Below, piece after piece: positions 20,516 to 31,120 of a stretch of DNA of 64,000 bases (position 1 is the stretch's first letter; every line of letters begins with the position of its first letter). Source of the DNA: Mariprofundus sp. (GTDB lineage Bacteria; Pseudomonadota; Zetaproteobacteria; Mariprofundales; Mariprofundaceae); the NCBI GenBank assembly GCA_021772775.1, contig JAJFLH010000029.1, positions 36,633 to 100,632 on the forward strand, read 5' to 3'. The notes under the pieces were generated by a model. The model was not told the DNA's origin and ran no database searches. It was given only the letters and a program-made list of their open reading frames with translations. Both the position numbers and the translations under genes were made by a program.

Positions 20516-22569
20516 TTACCTGCCATTTTCTGCTGCACGATTGGGTATCTTTTTCTGCTCACTTGAGAGCTCGATCAAACTGGAAATATCGAGAATGAGA
20601 GATACTGTGCCATCACCCAGAATAGTGGCGCCGGACAAACCTGGCACACGTTCATAGTTGGTCTCCAGGCTTTTAATAACCACCTGTTGCTGACCCAATA
20701 GGTCATCGACTAACAGCCCCACACATTTATCTGCCCACTCGACAATAACCAGTAAAGAACCGGCTTTATCATGAACACTTACCTCGGAGCCGGAGCTACT
20801 CGTAGCAAACAGATTAGAGAGACTGACTATTGGAATATATTCATCACGCAATCGATAAACTTCGGCATCACCAGCCAATGTGCTGACAGCTTCTGCTTTC
20901 ATTTGTAATGATTCAACGATGACACTCAGTGGTAACACATAGGTTTGATCATCAACAGTAAGCAATTGACCATCGAGCACAGCCAATGTTAGAGGCAATC
21001 GAATAGTGAATACTGTTCCCTCACCAAGCGTTGAGCGAACCCCAACATTGCCACCAAGACTCTCGATATTTCGACGCACCACATCGAGACCAACACCACG
21101 GCCTGAAATATCACTCAAAGCCTCAGCGGTAGAAAAACCAGCTGCAAACAATAACAGATAAACCTGTTCATCACTGAGCACATCTGTCTCTTTGATCAGT
21201 CCCTTTTCAACACCTTTATTAAATAACTTATCACGATCGAGTCCACGCCCATCATCAGAGACTTCGACTACAATGCTACCACCCTGGTGAAAAGCCTTGA
21301 GCCGAACGCAGCCCTCTTCTTCCTTACATGCATTCAAACGCTCTTCTGGTCCTTCAAGACCATGGTCGAGCGAATTACGAACCAGATGCACCAATGGATC
21401 ATTAATTTTTTCCATCACAGTCTTGTCCATTTCGGTATCTTCACCGACCAGCTCAAGACGTATTTTCTTATCCAGCTTCTGGCTCAGATCGTGCACCATG
21501 CGCGGAAAGCGGTTGAATGCAAATGAAATAGGCTGCATACGTACTTTCATCACCGCTTCTTGAATTTCGCGTGAATTGCGCTCCAACTCTTCCAAGCCTT
21601 CACGTAAACGAACCAGTTTAGTCATATCAAAGTCTTCGCCCAATTGGCCAAGCATCGACTGGGTAATCACCAGCTCTCCAACCATCGCAATCAATTCATC
21701 AATGCGATTGGTGTCGACTCGAATATTGGTGGATTGAGCTGCTGGGGCTTTATCAGTCGGACGGCGTGGGCCGGAGCGTCGATCATTCTGACGACGGTCT
21801 TCGGTCTCAACTTCAACCCTACGATCACCCGCACGGCGATCAGACTCTTTGCGTTCAGGAAAAATGCCTTTGAGCACCAAATCACATTCATCTTCGACCC
21901 ACTCAAAGATTTCAGTAATCTGAGCTTCTTCGACATCTTCACCGAGCAATTCAAATAACATTGTTCCGGATTCATGCTGGCAAATGATGGTAGGCTGGAA
22001 TCATCCATACTTAGCGTCATCTCACCGAGTTCATCTAACTCTGTAATAAGTAAAGCAGGATCATTGCCTGTAGTCAGAAGATCATCATGCGGCGTAAACT
22101 CAATATGCCAGCCCTGTCGTCTATCGCTGGCTGCATCGCTGCTACTTTCATCATCAGGAGTGTCAGATTTTACACTTGATTCCATGCCACAAACTTTTTC
22201 CAGCTTCTGCTGCAGCTCCTGCATATGCTCAACATCGGGCTCTTCGTTGTTTTGATAGGCACTCATCAATGCACGCATCTCATCGACAGACTCCAGCAGT
22301 ATATTGACTACAGCCTGATCCGCATCACGTTTACCTTCACGCATCTCATCCAGAAGCCCTTCCATAATATGGGTGAATGAAGCCAAAGCAGAAAATCCGA
22401 AGGTAGCACTGCCACCTTTGATTGAATGAGCAGCCCGAAAAATATCATTTACAACATCCAGATCCGTGCCGCCATCGCTCATACCGAGCAGGCCGGACTC
22501 CATTGTATCCAACCCTTCAAAGCTCTCCTCATAAAATATCTGTTTAAATTGGTCGAGGTCGATACTCAT
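20516..22569 (-). CDS. cheA: chemotaxis histidine kinase CheA, split across two frames near 21930-21961
   Basis: N-terminal Hpt ORF 21691..22569 (FRAAHSIKGGSATFG) and C-terminal kinase ORF 20516..21961 (LVHLVRNSLDHGLE, GRGVGLDVVRRNIESLGG); homologous content switches frame around YLNC / LLGEDVEEAQITEIFEWV. Confidence 0.9.
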
Positions 22570-22574
22570 TGGAT

Positions 22575-22940
22575 CTACCTAAGAACTTTTTTGATCGTCA
22601 TCAGTAATTTATCAGGATCAAACGGCTTCACCAGCCAACCTGTAGCACCAGCAGCTTTACCTTCCATTTTCTTGTCTTTGCCTGCTTCCGTCGTAAGCAA
22701 AAGAATTGGAGTAAATTTTAATGACGGTATTCCACGCAATTCACGCGTCAAAGTAATGCCATCCATATTCGGCATATTGACATCGGTAATGACCAGCGCG
22801 AATCCAGTCTGTTGTTTTGCTATTGCAAGTGCAGCATCACCATCATCAGCCTGAACAACTTCATGTCCTGAGCTCTCCAAAGTGAAGGCAACCATTTTTC
22901 GCATACTGGCCATATCATCCACAATTAAAATTTTTGCCAT
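22575..22940 (-). CDS. cheY: chemotaxis response regulator CheY
   Basis: MAKILIVDDMASMRKMVAFTLESSGHEVVQADDG...DVNMPNMDGI...WLVKPFDPDKLL. Confidence 0.93.
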   Translation of the reverse strand: MAKILIVDDMASMRKMVAFTLESSGHEVVQADDGDAALAIAKQQTGFALVITDVNMPNMDGITLTRELRGIPSLKFTPILLLTTEAGKDKKMEGKAAGATGWLVKPFDPDKLLMTIKKVLR

Positions 22941-22983
22941 TGCATCCTCCTGTTCTCTATTTCATATTATTTTTTAATAACTC

Positions 22984-22999
22984 AGCAACTATCAGGCCA
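22984..22999 (-). promoter_or_regulatory. candidate sigma-54 promoter upstream of cheY
   Basis: Reverse strand TGGCCTG-ATAG-TTGCT against consensus TGGCACG-N4-TTGCW. Confidence 0.4.
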
Positions 23000-23046
23000 A
23001 CTCAGCATTCAAAGCTTGAGTTCCCTCTTTAGCGCACTAAATTCAA

Positions 23047-25920
23047 TCAAAACAACTCAACATCATCATCACCACCAAGTGTGATCAGCTCGACAATCTC
23101 ATTCCGACTCTCTTCCCATGTGGCTTGCGAATATGGTGTACCATTCGGATTGATCACAATTTGATTCTGACGGTGGCAGGTAAACGTGGTCTGACGTGGA
23201 AACAAGGCGTTAATTGTATAACCGACAGGATCTTTCTTTTTATAGCGTTTATTCATCGTGTAACCGATCCAGATATAACCAGCCTCCCTCAAGCTATAAA
23301 ACAGCGCCATGGGATCTTCAGGCAGAGGAGTTGATACCGTCAAAATCTTCAAGCCCATATCGGCATCTTCGCCGGAATCAGACATCATTTTATCCAGCAT
23401 ATGACGGAAAGCGCGTTTACTCTTACAGTCATCATCTTTTTCAACCGCATACATATGAAAAGAGGTATGAGCGACAAACACACCATAAAACTCATTTGGT
23501 ACTGTCACATGCACTTCTGTAGGCAGATCGTACTTACTTAACTCTTTCTGAAGCAAGCTGGCCTGCTCCTGATTATCCAACAGAGGAAATATCTGCGGCT
23601 GCACATCTTCATCTCTACAGATTGTAACAATATGCGATAAAACAGTTGTAATCATCGCATAGGCCGACTCATTCATACACATCGGACGCGATAGAATAAC
23701 ATGGTTGGAATTGGCGATATGACTACGCAGGCGCTCCATATCATGAAAATTCCATGCTTCGATATGAATAGTTACAAGATCTTCCAGACCAGGCTCTTCA
23801 GACAGACGTTTTTCAAGGTACTCCTGCTCACTTTTACTCTGTTCGGGGGTCAAGTCATCAAAAATAACCAGATCCAGCTCATGATAAAAGCGCAATAGCC
23901 GCTTCAACAACAGCGGCAAACTTCCCACCCAGCCCATCACCAACAATTGCATTTTTTCTTCCGGTTCCTGCAGCACCAGACCAAGTGTATCTAAATCATC
24001 AGGGCAAACCGCCCCCTCTTCCGAGGCAATAGCAGGCTCGCGAATACAAAAGACAGTTTCATCGTAAAGTGCAGAGTCACTAATGGCGATACCAATCAAC
24101 GCTCGCACCTGCAACGACTCCACATATTGATCATCCAGACTATAGAGCGGTATGGTCTCCCAATCTTCAGATACAATACCGAAAAGTATCACACCACGTT
24201 CAAAAAGCTGAGACTGAACCCCCAAAATACCAGCACTGTATTTTTCATCGGGTGAAAACAGCTGCCATGCATTGGTCTCATTGCGTTCCAGTTTAGAATT
24301 CCAATTCACCAGATGAGTGGATGATTCATCCAACAACTCCGGAATCATCAGGCGCTGTAGCACTTGATCAAAATCACTATAGCGCAACACATTACACAGC
24401 GCTGTTGCCCTAAAATCGGCTTCGGACATAACAACAGTGGGTTCATTATAATGCCCCACATTATCCCATCCCACCTGTAACATATGCTGATGCGTGTTTA
24501 AACGCGGGTAATCCATGCCCGGAATCGCAAGGCTGAGTTTAATACGCCTGTTCTCAGTACGTACTGCCAACATGCTATAAAAGGCATGTGACAAAGAGAC
24601 CGATTCACTCTCTTTTTCAGGTAAAACAATCAAAGCCTGTTTTGCCTCTGCAATATTGATGCGCTTAAGATCCACGGAGGAGTCAATCTGACCCTGGCGA
24701 TAAGTAATCCACTTCTCATTGATCAATTCAGCCGGTGGATGGTCTGCATGATGCAACAGCACCACTTTCAAACGGGTAAATGTGCGATCAGAGATAATGC
24801 GCAATTGATCCAGAATATAGGGCAATGCAGGCGACCAACCGAGAATCGTCATATGATTTTTTATCAACAGATCTTCATTACGCAGACGACGCATCAAACC
24901 GGATACAATATTGGCTCCAATACCAATGAAAAATGCAAAAATAAATACACCCAGGATTACAGCCATAATAGAGAACACTGCAACCGTCATATTATCTGGA
25001 TAAATCACAGAGTTACCGGGATCTGTCAGCAGTCGGAAAGCAAACCAGATTGATGATAAAATTTCATTTTCAATAGGCTTGTGATACAAGCCCATGGTGT
25101 AATCAAAATCCTCAAACAGGAAGTGAGCCAGTACACCGCCACCAATGGACAAAATAGCCAAAAACAGAACAATCAAATTGATCTCCTGCATGAACTGCCC
25201 TTCTCTTAATACATCTCTCAAGTTGCGAATGATAATTTGCCAAGGCCTTAACAAACGAACCAACCTGAGCATACGCAACGCACCGCTATACGCGAAACCG
25301 GTAATAAATGGCAGCATGAAAATGGTCGCTATAAAGTCCAGCCACCAGAAACCCCATTCTGAATACCTATCCAGCTTGGTTTCAAATTTCATTCCACGCA
25401 TCACAATAAGACGCAGCGCCAACTCCACAAAAAAGAAAATAATAATAGCAATCAAAAAAGCCCCATCCGCAAAAAATGAGACCAGAATGATCAGTGAAAT
25501 TAACATACCATAGGTCGGTGAAAACATCGCGCTATGCAGATCAAAATAGCGCACAAACCGCAGCGAACGTAACAGATAGACACCGCGTAGAAGACGGGCC
25601 ATAGCAATGTTTTCAGCCGCAATTTGGAGATCAAAAACAGTCACCAATAGTGATGACACCGCAATGATATCAATCACCAACAGTAGCAGGTCAATTTTTT
25701 GATTGGTTGAAGAGCGATATGGGTTGATCTTAATTTTACGCTGAAACAGCATAATCCGAGCAACAATCTCCATTGAAAAGAGTGCAAACAGAACGGTCGC
25801 AAGCATTTGATTATGGGTAAACGACAAGGCTATCAAGCCCATCATAAAGAACCCAAAGCGCGGATGGCCTAAGACCCTTTCCAAGTGATGATATTTTAAT
25901 GCCCGATCAATGGAACTCAA
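23047..25920 (-). CDS. large cation-channel protein: voltage-gated-type TM domains plus RCK/TrkA-N-like cytoplasmic regions
   Basis: Multiple TM helices with arginine-rich segments (LRGVYLLRSLRFVRYF, LRMLRLVRLLRPW), cytoplasmic Rossmann-like segments (HMTILGWSPALPYILDQL; LLVMGWVGSLPLLLKRL), C-terminus GGDDDVELF. Confidence 0.75.
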   Translation of the reverse strand: MSSIDRALKYHHLERVLGHPRFGFFMMGLIALSFTHNQMLATVLFALFSMEIVARIMLFQRKIKINPYRSSTNQKIDLLLLVIDIIAVSSLLVTVFDLQIAAENIAMARLLRGVYLLRSLRFVRYFDLHSAMFSPTYGMLISLIILVSFFADGAFLIAIIIFFFVELALRLIVMRGMKFETKLDRYSEWGFWWLDFIATIFMLPFITGFAYSGALRMLRLVRLLRPWQIIIRNLRDVLREGQFMQEINLIVLFLAILSIGGGVLAHFLFEDFDYTMGLYHKPIENEILSSIWFAFRLLTDPGNSVIYPDNMTVAVFSIMAVILGVFIFAFFIGIGANIVSGLMRRLRNEDLLIKNHMTILGWSPALPYILDQLRIISDRTFTRLKVVLLHHADHPPAELINEKWITYRQGQIDSSVDLKRINIAEAKQALIVLPEKESESVSLSHAFYSMLAVRTENRRIKLSLAIPGMDYPRLNTHQHMLQVGWDNVGHYNEPTVVMSEADFRATALCNVLRYSDFDQVLQRLMIPELLDESSTHLVNWNSKLERNETNAWQLFSPDEKYSAGILGVQSQLFERGVILFGIVSEDWETIPLYSLDDQYVESLQVRALIGIAISDSALYDETVFCIREPAIASEEGAVCPDDLDTLGLVLQEPEEKMQLLVMGWVGSLPLLLKRLLRFYHELDLVIFDDLTPEQSKSEQEYLEKRLSEEPGLEDLVTIHIEAWNFHDMERLRSHIANSNHVILSRPMCMNESAYAMITTVLSHIVTICRDEDVQPQIFPLLDNQEQASLLQKELSKYDLPTEVHVTVPNEFYGVFVAHTSFHMYAVEKDDDCKSKRAFRHMLDKMMSDSGEDADMGLKILTVSTPLPEDPMALFYSLREAGYIWIGYTMNKRYKKKDPVGYTINALFPRQTTFTCHRQNQIVINPNGTPYSQATWEESRNEIVELITLGGDDDVELF

Positions 25921-26104
25921 AGCTGCCTCCTACTTCATTCCCCACCTATCCCCTAGTGAGTAGACGGTAAGTCAATGCTTCTTCATTTTTCATGAAACTC
26001 GGGATAGTATCACCGCGTATTTCAATTAACCTGAATGTGCTTAACTCAACACATATTCAGCAAGATGCTTGCCAAAACCATTTTTTTTATTGCAGAGGTA
26101 TAAG

Positions 26105-26494
26105 ATGTTAAAAGCCATGATCGTGGAAGATTCACCGACTGTATTAATGACTATCAAATTAATGATGACATCCATTGGTTTTGAAGTAAGCACGGCAGAA
26201 AGTGCTGAGGACGCACTTCTCCTGCTCGCACCAAACAGTGACTACCAGCCCGATCTGATCATCACAGACTTACAAATGCCTGGTGATGACGGTATCACGC
26301 TGATCACTAAAATTAAGGCACATGATGTATTCAAAAACACACCAATTCTCATTCTCACCTCAGATACAGAAAAAACTGAGCGCCAAAAAGCTAAAGACGC
26401 AGGTGCTGTTGGCTGGCTAGTCAAACCTATTGCTCAGGCACGCCTGTTAGACATTATCAAAAAAGTTTTGCCTAATTTCACTGCCCGGAAATAG
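26105..26494 (+). CDS. CheY-like response regulator
   Basis: MLKAMIVEDSPTVLMTIKLMM...DLIITDLQMPGDDG...ILILTSD...WLVKPIA. Confidence 0.88.
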   Translation: MLKAMIVEDSPTVLMTIKLMMTSIGFEVSTAESAEDALLLLAPNSDYQPDLIITDLQMPGDDGITLITKIKAHDVFKNTPILILTSDTEKTERQKAKDAGAVGWLVKPIAQARLLDIIKKVLPNFTARK

Positions 26495-26556
26495 CCACTC
26501 AAACCACAAACATAATGTGAATTCAGCATAGCATTGAGACATAACATCACGTGTTA

Positions 26557-26573
26557 TGGAACGTTTCTTGCTT
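26557..26573 (+). promoter_or_regulatory. candidate sigma-54 promoter for the hybrid kinase
   Basis: TGGAACG-TTTC-TTGCTT, preceded by the inverted repeat CATAACATCACGTGTTATG. Confidence 0.5.
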
Positions 26574-26682
26574 AAGCCCTTGGCTCCTATACACCCGATA
26601 GTTTAAAGGATCACGATGGCATGAGTACACTGACGCAGCACATAACACTCCTACCCACACAGCATGGCTTAAGCGACTCATC

Positions 26683-28653
26683 ATGAAAGAGACGAAAATA
26701 AAGTATGATCGTCTTCTCAACGCCATTCACGAGGTTTATTACTATACCGATGTAAATGGAAATATTGAGGAAATCAGCCCTTCAGTTGAAACCGTCGCAG
26801 GTTATGCTCGTCAGGATGTTATTGGTAAACAGGTCACTTTCTTCTATAAAAACCCTGAAGATCGAAACCGGTTTATTGAACTGTTAAAAACTCAGGGTTT
26901 TATCACAGACTATGAGTTGGAACTGCTGCATAGGGATGGATATAGCATCCATGTATCCGCCAATGCGCATATGATTTTTGACGATCAAAATAACTACATC
27001 GGTGTAGAAGGATTGCTGCGCGATATATCTGAACGTGTAAAACTGGAAAAAAAGCTACACAGCTTAAATCAACAACTTGGCATCCTGAACAATGAACTTG
27101 AGTCTCGCGTAATCCAACGCACTGCTGAACTAGAAGAGCAAAACCTTCGTCTTCAGACCCTTTCACAAGCCATCGAACAGTCTGCCGAAGGTTTTATTAT
27201 TACCGACCATTCCGGACGCGTAACATATGTAAACAAAGCATTTGAAACGATTAATGGCTATAGCCCTGATGAAGTATATGGGAAAAGTTTATCTATACTT
27301 GATAGCGGCAAACATAACGCCGATTTCTTTCACGATATATGGCAAACCATTCGCTCCGGCAAAGTATGGGAAGGCAGCATCATCAATCGACGTAAAGATG
27401 GCAGTGAGTACCCTGCACTGATGACTATTGTGCCCATTAGCCTCAAAGGTAAAATTGAATTTTATAGTGCCATTCAACAGGACATGACCGAACACGAAAC
27501 ATTAGAAGCCAAGTTTAGACAAGCCCAAAAAATGGATGCATTAGGCACACTGGTTGGCGGCATCGCACACGATTTTAACAATATGTTGGCTGGTCTTCTC
27601 ATGCATCTTTTCCTAGCCAAACGAAATATCAACACCCCTGAGAAAGCTATTGAGACACTCAACAAAGCTGAACAACTCGGTTATCAGGCATCAGAGATTA
27701 TCAAAGGTTTATTGATCTTCTCCCGAAATGATGAAAGCGAAATGAAATCGTTGGTATTCAATGAGATGCTTCGCGACAGCATCGATTTATTAAAAATATC
27801 CATCCCCGAACATATCCAGCTTAGCCTCAACATCTGTACTGAAAACATCTCTATTTCAGGTGACATCACACAACTGCAACAGGTGCTAATGAATCTGTTG
27901 AACAATGCTCGTGATGCACTTCAAACATGTCAGCAAGGACGTATAGAAGTTCATCTGGAATATTTTGTAATTGACCAGGAGTTTGCCAATCAACATCCGG
28001 ACATTCATGAGGATGCCATGCTCCGACTATGCATCCGAGATAATGGTTGCGGCATCGACGATGAAACAATTCATAAAGTTTTTGACCCTTTCTTTACCAC
28101 CAAGGAAGCTGGGCATGGTACCGGACTCGGTCTATCTATGGTCTATGGCTGCATCAAAAAACATCATGGTATCGTGGAGGTAGAGTCTCAGCCCGGTGTA
28201 GGTACAACATTTCACATCTATCTGCCCATCATTAAAGATCAATTTGCCACCGAAGATCAACACCGCAGCAATCATAGTATTCAAGGTAATGGCGAATTAA
28301 TACTGATAGCAGACGACAATAAAATCATTCGAAAACTCATTGTGGAAGCGCTTCAAACGCTAAATTATCAAACTATACAAGCGGCCGATGGCAACGAAGC
28401 CCTACGCCTGTTTCATAAACATCAACACGAAATAAGCTTGGCTATTCTTGACATGGTCATGCCCTGCATGTCTGGCCAGGAAGCCGCCCGCCGCATGCGC
28501 TTGAGCGCTCCTGAGCTACCATTTATTTTTTCCACCGGTCATGACCCGCAAGACGCCAAACATGAAATCATCGCTTTCGACCACTGCTCCCTGTTTCAAA
28601 AGCCGTTCAAAATAACGCTTCTGGCCCAGGAAATTCACAAGCTGTTAGCTTAA
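26683..28653 (+). CDS. PAS-PAS hybrid histidine kinase with C-terminal receiver
   Basis: GGIAHDFNNMLAGLL H-box, GTGLGLSMVYG, receiver LILIADDNKIIRKLIVEAL. Confidence 0.92.
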   Translation: MKETKIKYDRLLNAIHEVYYYTDVNGNIEEISPSVETVAGYARQDVIGKQVTFFYKNPEDRNRFIELLKTQGFITDYELELLHRDGYSIHVSANAHMIFDDQNNYIGVEGLLRDISERVKLEKKLHSLNQQLGILNNELESRVIQRTAELEEQNLRLQTLSQAIEQSAEGFIITDHSGRVTYVNKAFETINGYSPDEVYGKSLSILDSGKHNADFFHDIWQTIRSGKVWEGSIINRRKDGSEYPALMTIVPISLKGKIEFYSAIQQDMTEHETLEAKFRQAQKMDALGTLVGGIAHDFNNMLAGLLMHLFLAKRNINTPEKAIETLNKAEQLGYQASEIIKGLLIFSRNDESEMKSLVFNEMLRDSIDLLKISIPEHIQLSLNICTENISISGDITQLQQVLMNLLNNARDALQTCQQGRIEVHLEYFVIDQEFANQHPDIHEDAMLRLCIRDNGCGIDDETIHKVFDPFFTTKEAGHGTGLGLSMVYGCIKKHHGIVEVESQPGVGTTFHIYLPIIKDQFATEDQHRSNHSIQGNGELILIADDNKIIRKLIVEALQTLNYQTIQAADGNEALRLFHKHQHEISLAILDMVMPCMSGQEAARRMRLSAPELPFIFSTGHDPQDAKHEIIAFDHCSLFQKPFKITLLAQEIHKLLA

Positions 28654-28911
28654 TCGCTTAAGTTCCACCCATAGCGCTGTTATGACACCCCACCAGCTTA
28701 TCGACCGTTTCACTGGATATAACCCTATAAACATTGCATGATAAGGCCTACTTACCCAACCTTAGTTTGGAACAGAACTCATATCCCTGTTTCATCTGTC
28801 GAAACAGCCTTCACGCTGAGTAATAGAGGCAAGGGGTTTCAACAATCAGTAAGCCGAATATGTGAGGTATCATGCGCCAAACAATCTTGGGACAACATAA
28901 GTAGCTCATAT

Positions 28912-31074
28912 ATGCAGCAAGGCTCTTCAAACCGACTCTTTTCCATTCAACCGGAATTGTTGCGGCTGCTTTTTGCTCAGGCACCACCGTCATTTGTGGC
29001 ATCAATCATAGGTACTGTTGTTCTGGCTTTTGTGCTTTGGGACGTTGTAAACCATACTTCATTAGCCATCTGGCTGTTACTCATGATTGCTATCAATAGT
29101 ATGCGATTTCTGCTGGTCTACCGCTTCAAACAGAGTGAGTCTTTTCAGACACAAAAGCCACATTGGCATCTATATTTTATATTGCTCACACTGGGGATTG
29201 GTGCTGTTTGGGGAGTTGGGGCGGTGCTATTTATGCAGCAGGTTGAACTTCCCTATCAAGTTTTCATAGCGTTGATGATTGTAGGTATGACCGCCGGTGC
29301 AATTGCCAGCTATACACCATCAATTCTTGCTTACACTGCTTTTATCCTGCCGGTCATGCTTCCATCCGGTTTTTGGCTACTGTTCCAAGATAGCAAAATT
29401 GATCTGGCTATGGGCATCATGGGCTTGCTGTTTGCGCTGGTAATGTGGCTCATTGCACGTCAACAACATCACACACTGATCGAAAACATGGGTTTACGCT
29501 CCGAAAAAGAGAATCTGTTCAAACAGTTACAAGAGAGCAAAGAACGCCATGAAAAAGCCCAATTGCTTGCCCATATGGGCCACTGGGAGCTGAATCTATC
29601 AACCGGCAACATGTTATGGTCTGATGAGGTCTACCACATATTCGAAATTGACCCAAACCAAAAAAACGCCACATATGAACTGTTTCTCAAGTCCATTCAT
29701 CCGGATGAACGTGAGCAGGTCAATGCTACTTATCAAATGTCGCTGAAGAATCAGCAGCCTTATGAGATTGAGTACCGTCTTCTGTTTTCAGATGGACGCA
29801 TCAAATGGGTGCATGAGCAGAGTGAATCTGAATTAGACGCTGATGGTGCCACCCTGCGCTCCGTTGGCACCGTACAGGACATCTCAGAGCGCATTGCTAT
29901 TGAACAGGAGCGCATAAGCCTGCAAGCTCAAATGGAGCATAGCCAACGTCTCGATAGTCTGGGCATATTGGCTGGTGGCATCGCCCATGACTTTAATAAT
30001 ATTCTGACCACGATTCTGGGTAATGCAGCCATGGCAGAGCGCAAAGCACTGACCCAGCCTGAGGATCTGCCAAAACATCTGCATAATATTGTCGCCTCCA
30101 GTGAAAAAGCCGCCGAATTATGCAAACAGATGCTAGCTTATTCGGGCAAGGGTGAGTTTATCATCCAGTCGATCAACCTCTCTGATCTGGTTAAAAGTGT
30201 GAGTAAGTTACTTGAGATCTCTATAGGTAAAGGTGTTGCGCTGAAATACCATATGATGGAAGAGCTGCCGGCCGTCGATGTTGATCTGGCACAGATGCAG
30301 CAGGTCATCATGAACCTGGTCATCAATGCCTCCGATGCTATTGAAGAAAAGAATGGCATCATCACCATAGGTACCGGCCTTATAGAGCTTGATCACGCTT
30401 ATCTGCTCTCTATCAATCTCAATGATGAGCTTCCCGAAGGGCCTTATGTGTTTCTTGAGGTTTCCGATACCGGTTGCGGCATGGACAAAGAGACGCAACA
30501 GCGTATTTTTGAACCTTTCTTCAGCACAAAGGTTTCCGGACACGGGCTCGGCATGAGCGCTGTAGCAGGTATTGTGCGTGGACATCGCGGTGCGATCAAA
30601 CTCTATAGCGAAGCAGGTAAAGGCAGTACCTTCAAACTGCTGTTACCTGTTTCTGATGCCAAAGCCGAATTAATTGAGCACAAAGCAACTGCTTTATCTC
30701 CGTGGCAGGGATCAGGCACAATCTTAATTATCGATGATGAAGAGAGCATTCGTGAAACAGTCGCTATGATGCTCGAAGATTTGGGCTTTGCGAGCCTTGC
30801 GGCTGTAGATGGCGAAGATGGTGTGGAACTGTACCGCCAGCATCAACAGGAAATCGTTGCGGTGCTACTGGATATGACCATGCCAAAACTCGATGGCAAA
30901 GGCTGCTTCAGGGAACTGCGTCGGATCAACAAGAATGTGCAAGTTATTCTCTCCTCCGGTTATAATGAAAAAGAAGCAACCAGTCGTTTTACAGGCAAAG
31001 GACTAGCCGGTTTTGTACAGAAGCCTTACAGGCCTGAGATATTGGAAACAGCCATACGCAATATCCTTGAATAA
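28912..31074 (+). CDS. membrane PAS hybrid histidine kinase with C-terminal receiver
   Basis: Multi-TM N-terminus, GGIAHDFNNILTTILGNA, GCGMDKETQQRIFEPFFSTK, receiver TILIIDDEESIRETVAMML. Confidence 0.92.
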   Translation: MQQGSSNRLFSIQPELLRLLFAQAPPSFVASIIGTVVLAFVLWDVVNHTSLAIWLLLMIAINSMRFLLVYRFKQSESFQTQKPHWHLYFILLTLGIGAVWGVGAVLFMQQVELPYQVFIALMIVGMTAGAIASYTPSILAYTAFILPVMLPSGFWLLFQDSKIDLAMGIMGLLFALVMWLIARQQHHTLIENMGLRSEKENLFKQLQESKERHEKAQLLAHMGHWELNLSTGNMLWSDEVYHIFEIDPNQKNATYELFLKSIHPDEREQVNATYQMSLKNQQPYEIEYRLLFSDGRIKWVHEQSESELDADGATLRSVGTVQDISERIAIEQERISLQAQMEHSQRLDSLGILAGGIAHDFNNILTTILGNAAMAERKALTQPEDLPKHLHNIVASSEKAAELCKQMLAYSGKGEFIIQSINLSDLVKSVSKLLEISIGKGVALKYHMMEELPAVDVDLAQMQQVIMNLVINASDAIEEKNGIITIGTGLIELDHAYLLSINLNDELPEGPYVFLEVSDTGCGMDKETQQRIFEPFFSTKVSGHGLGMSAVAGIVRGHRGAIKLYSEAGKGSTFKLLLPVSDAKAELIEHKATALSPWQGSGTILIIDDEESIRETVAMMLEDLGFASLAAVDGEDGVELYRQHQQEIVAVLLDMTMPKLDGKGCFRELRRINKNVQVILSSGYNEKEATSRFTGKGLAGFVQKPYRPEILETAIRNILE

Positions 31075-31120
31075 CCGTTAATTCCAAACGAAGAAAGAGA
31101 TCAATCAGCCATGGAAATCA

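Noticed and set aside
21691-21961. Programmed ribosomal frameshift in cheA
   Set aside because: No slippery heptamer or downstream pseudoknot evident; a single-base error or mutation is simpler. Kept only as an alternative.
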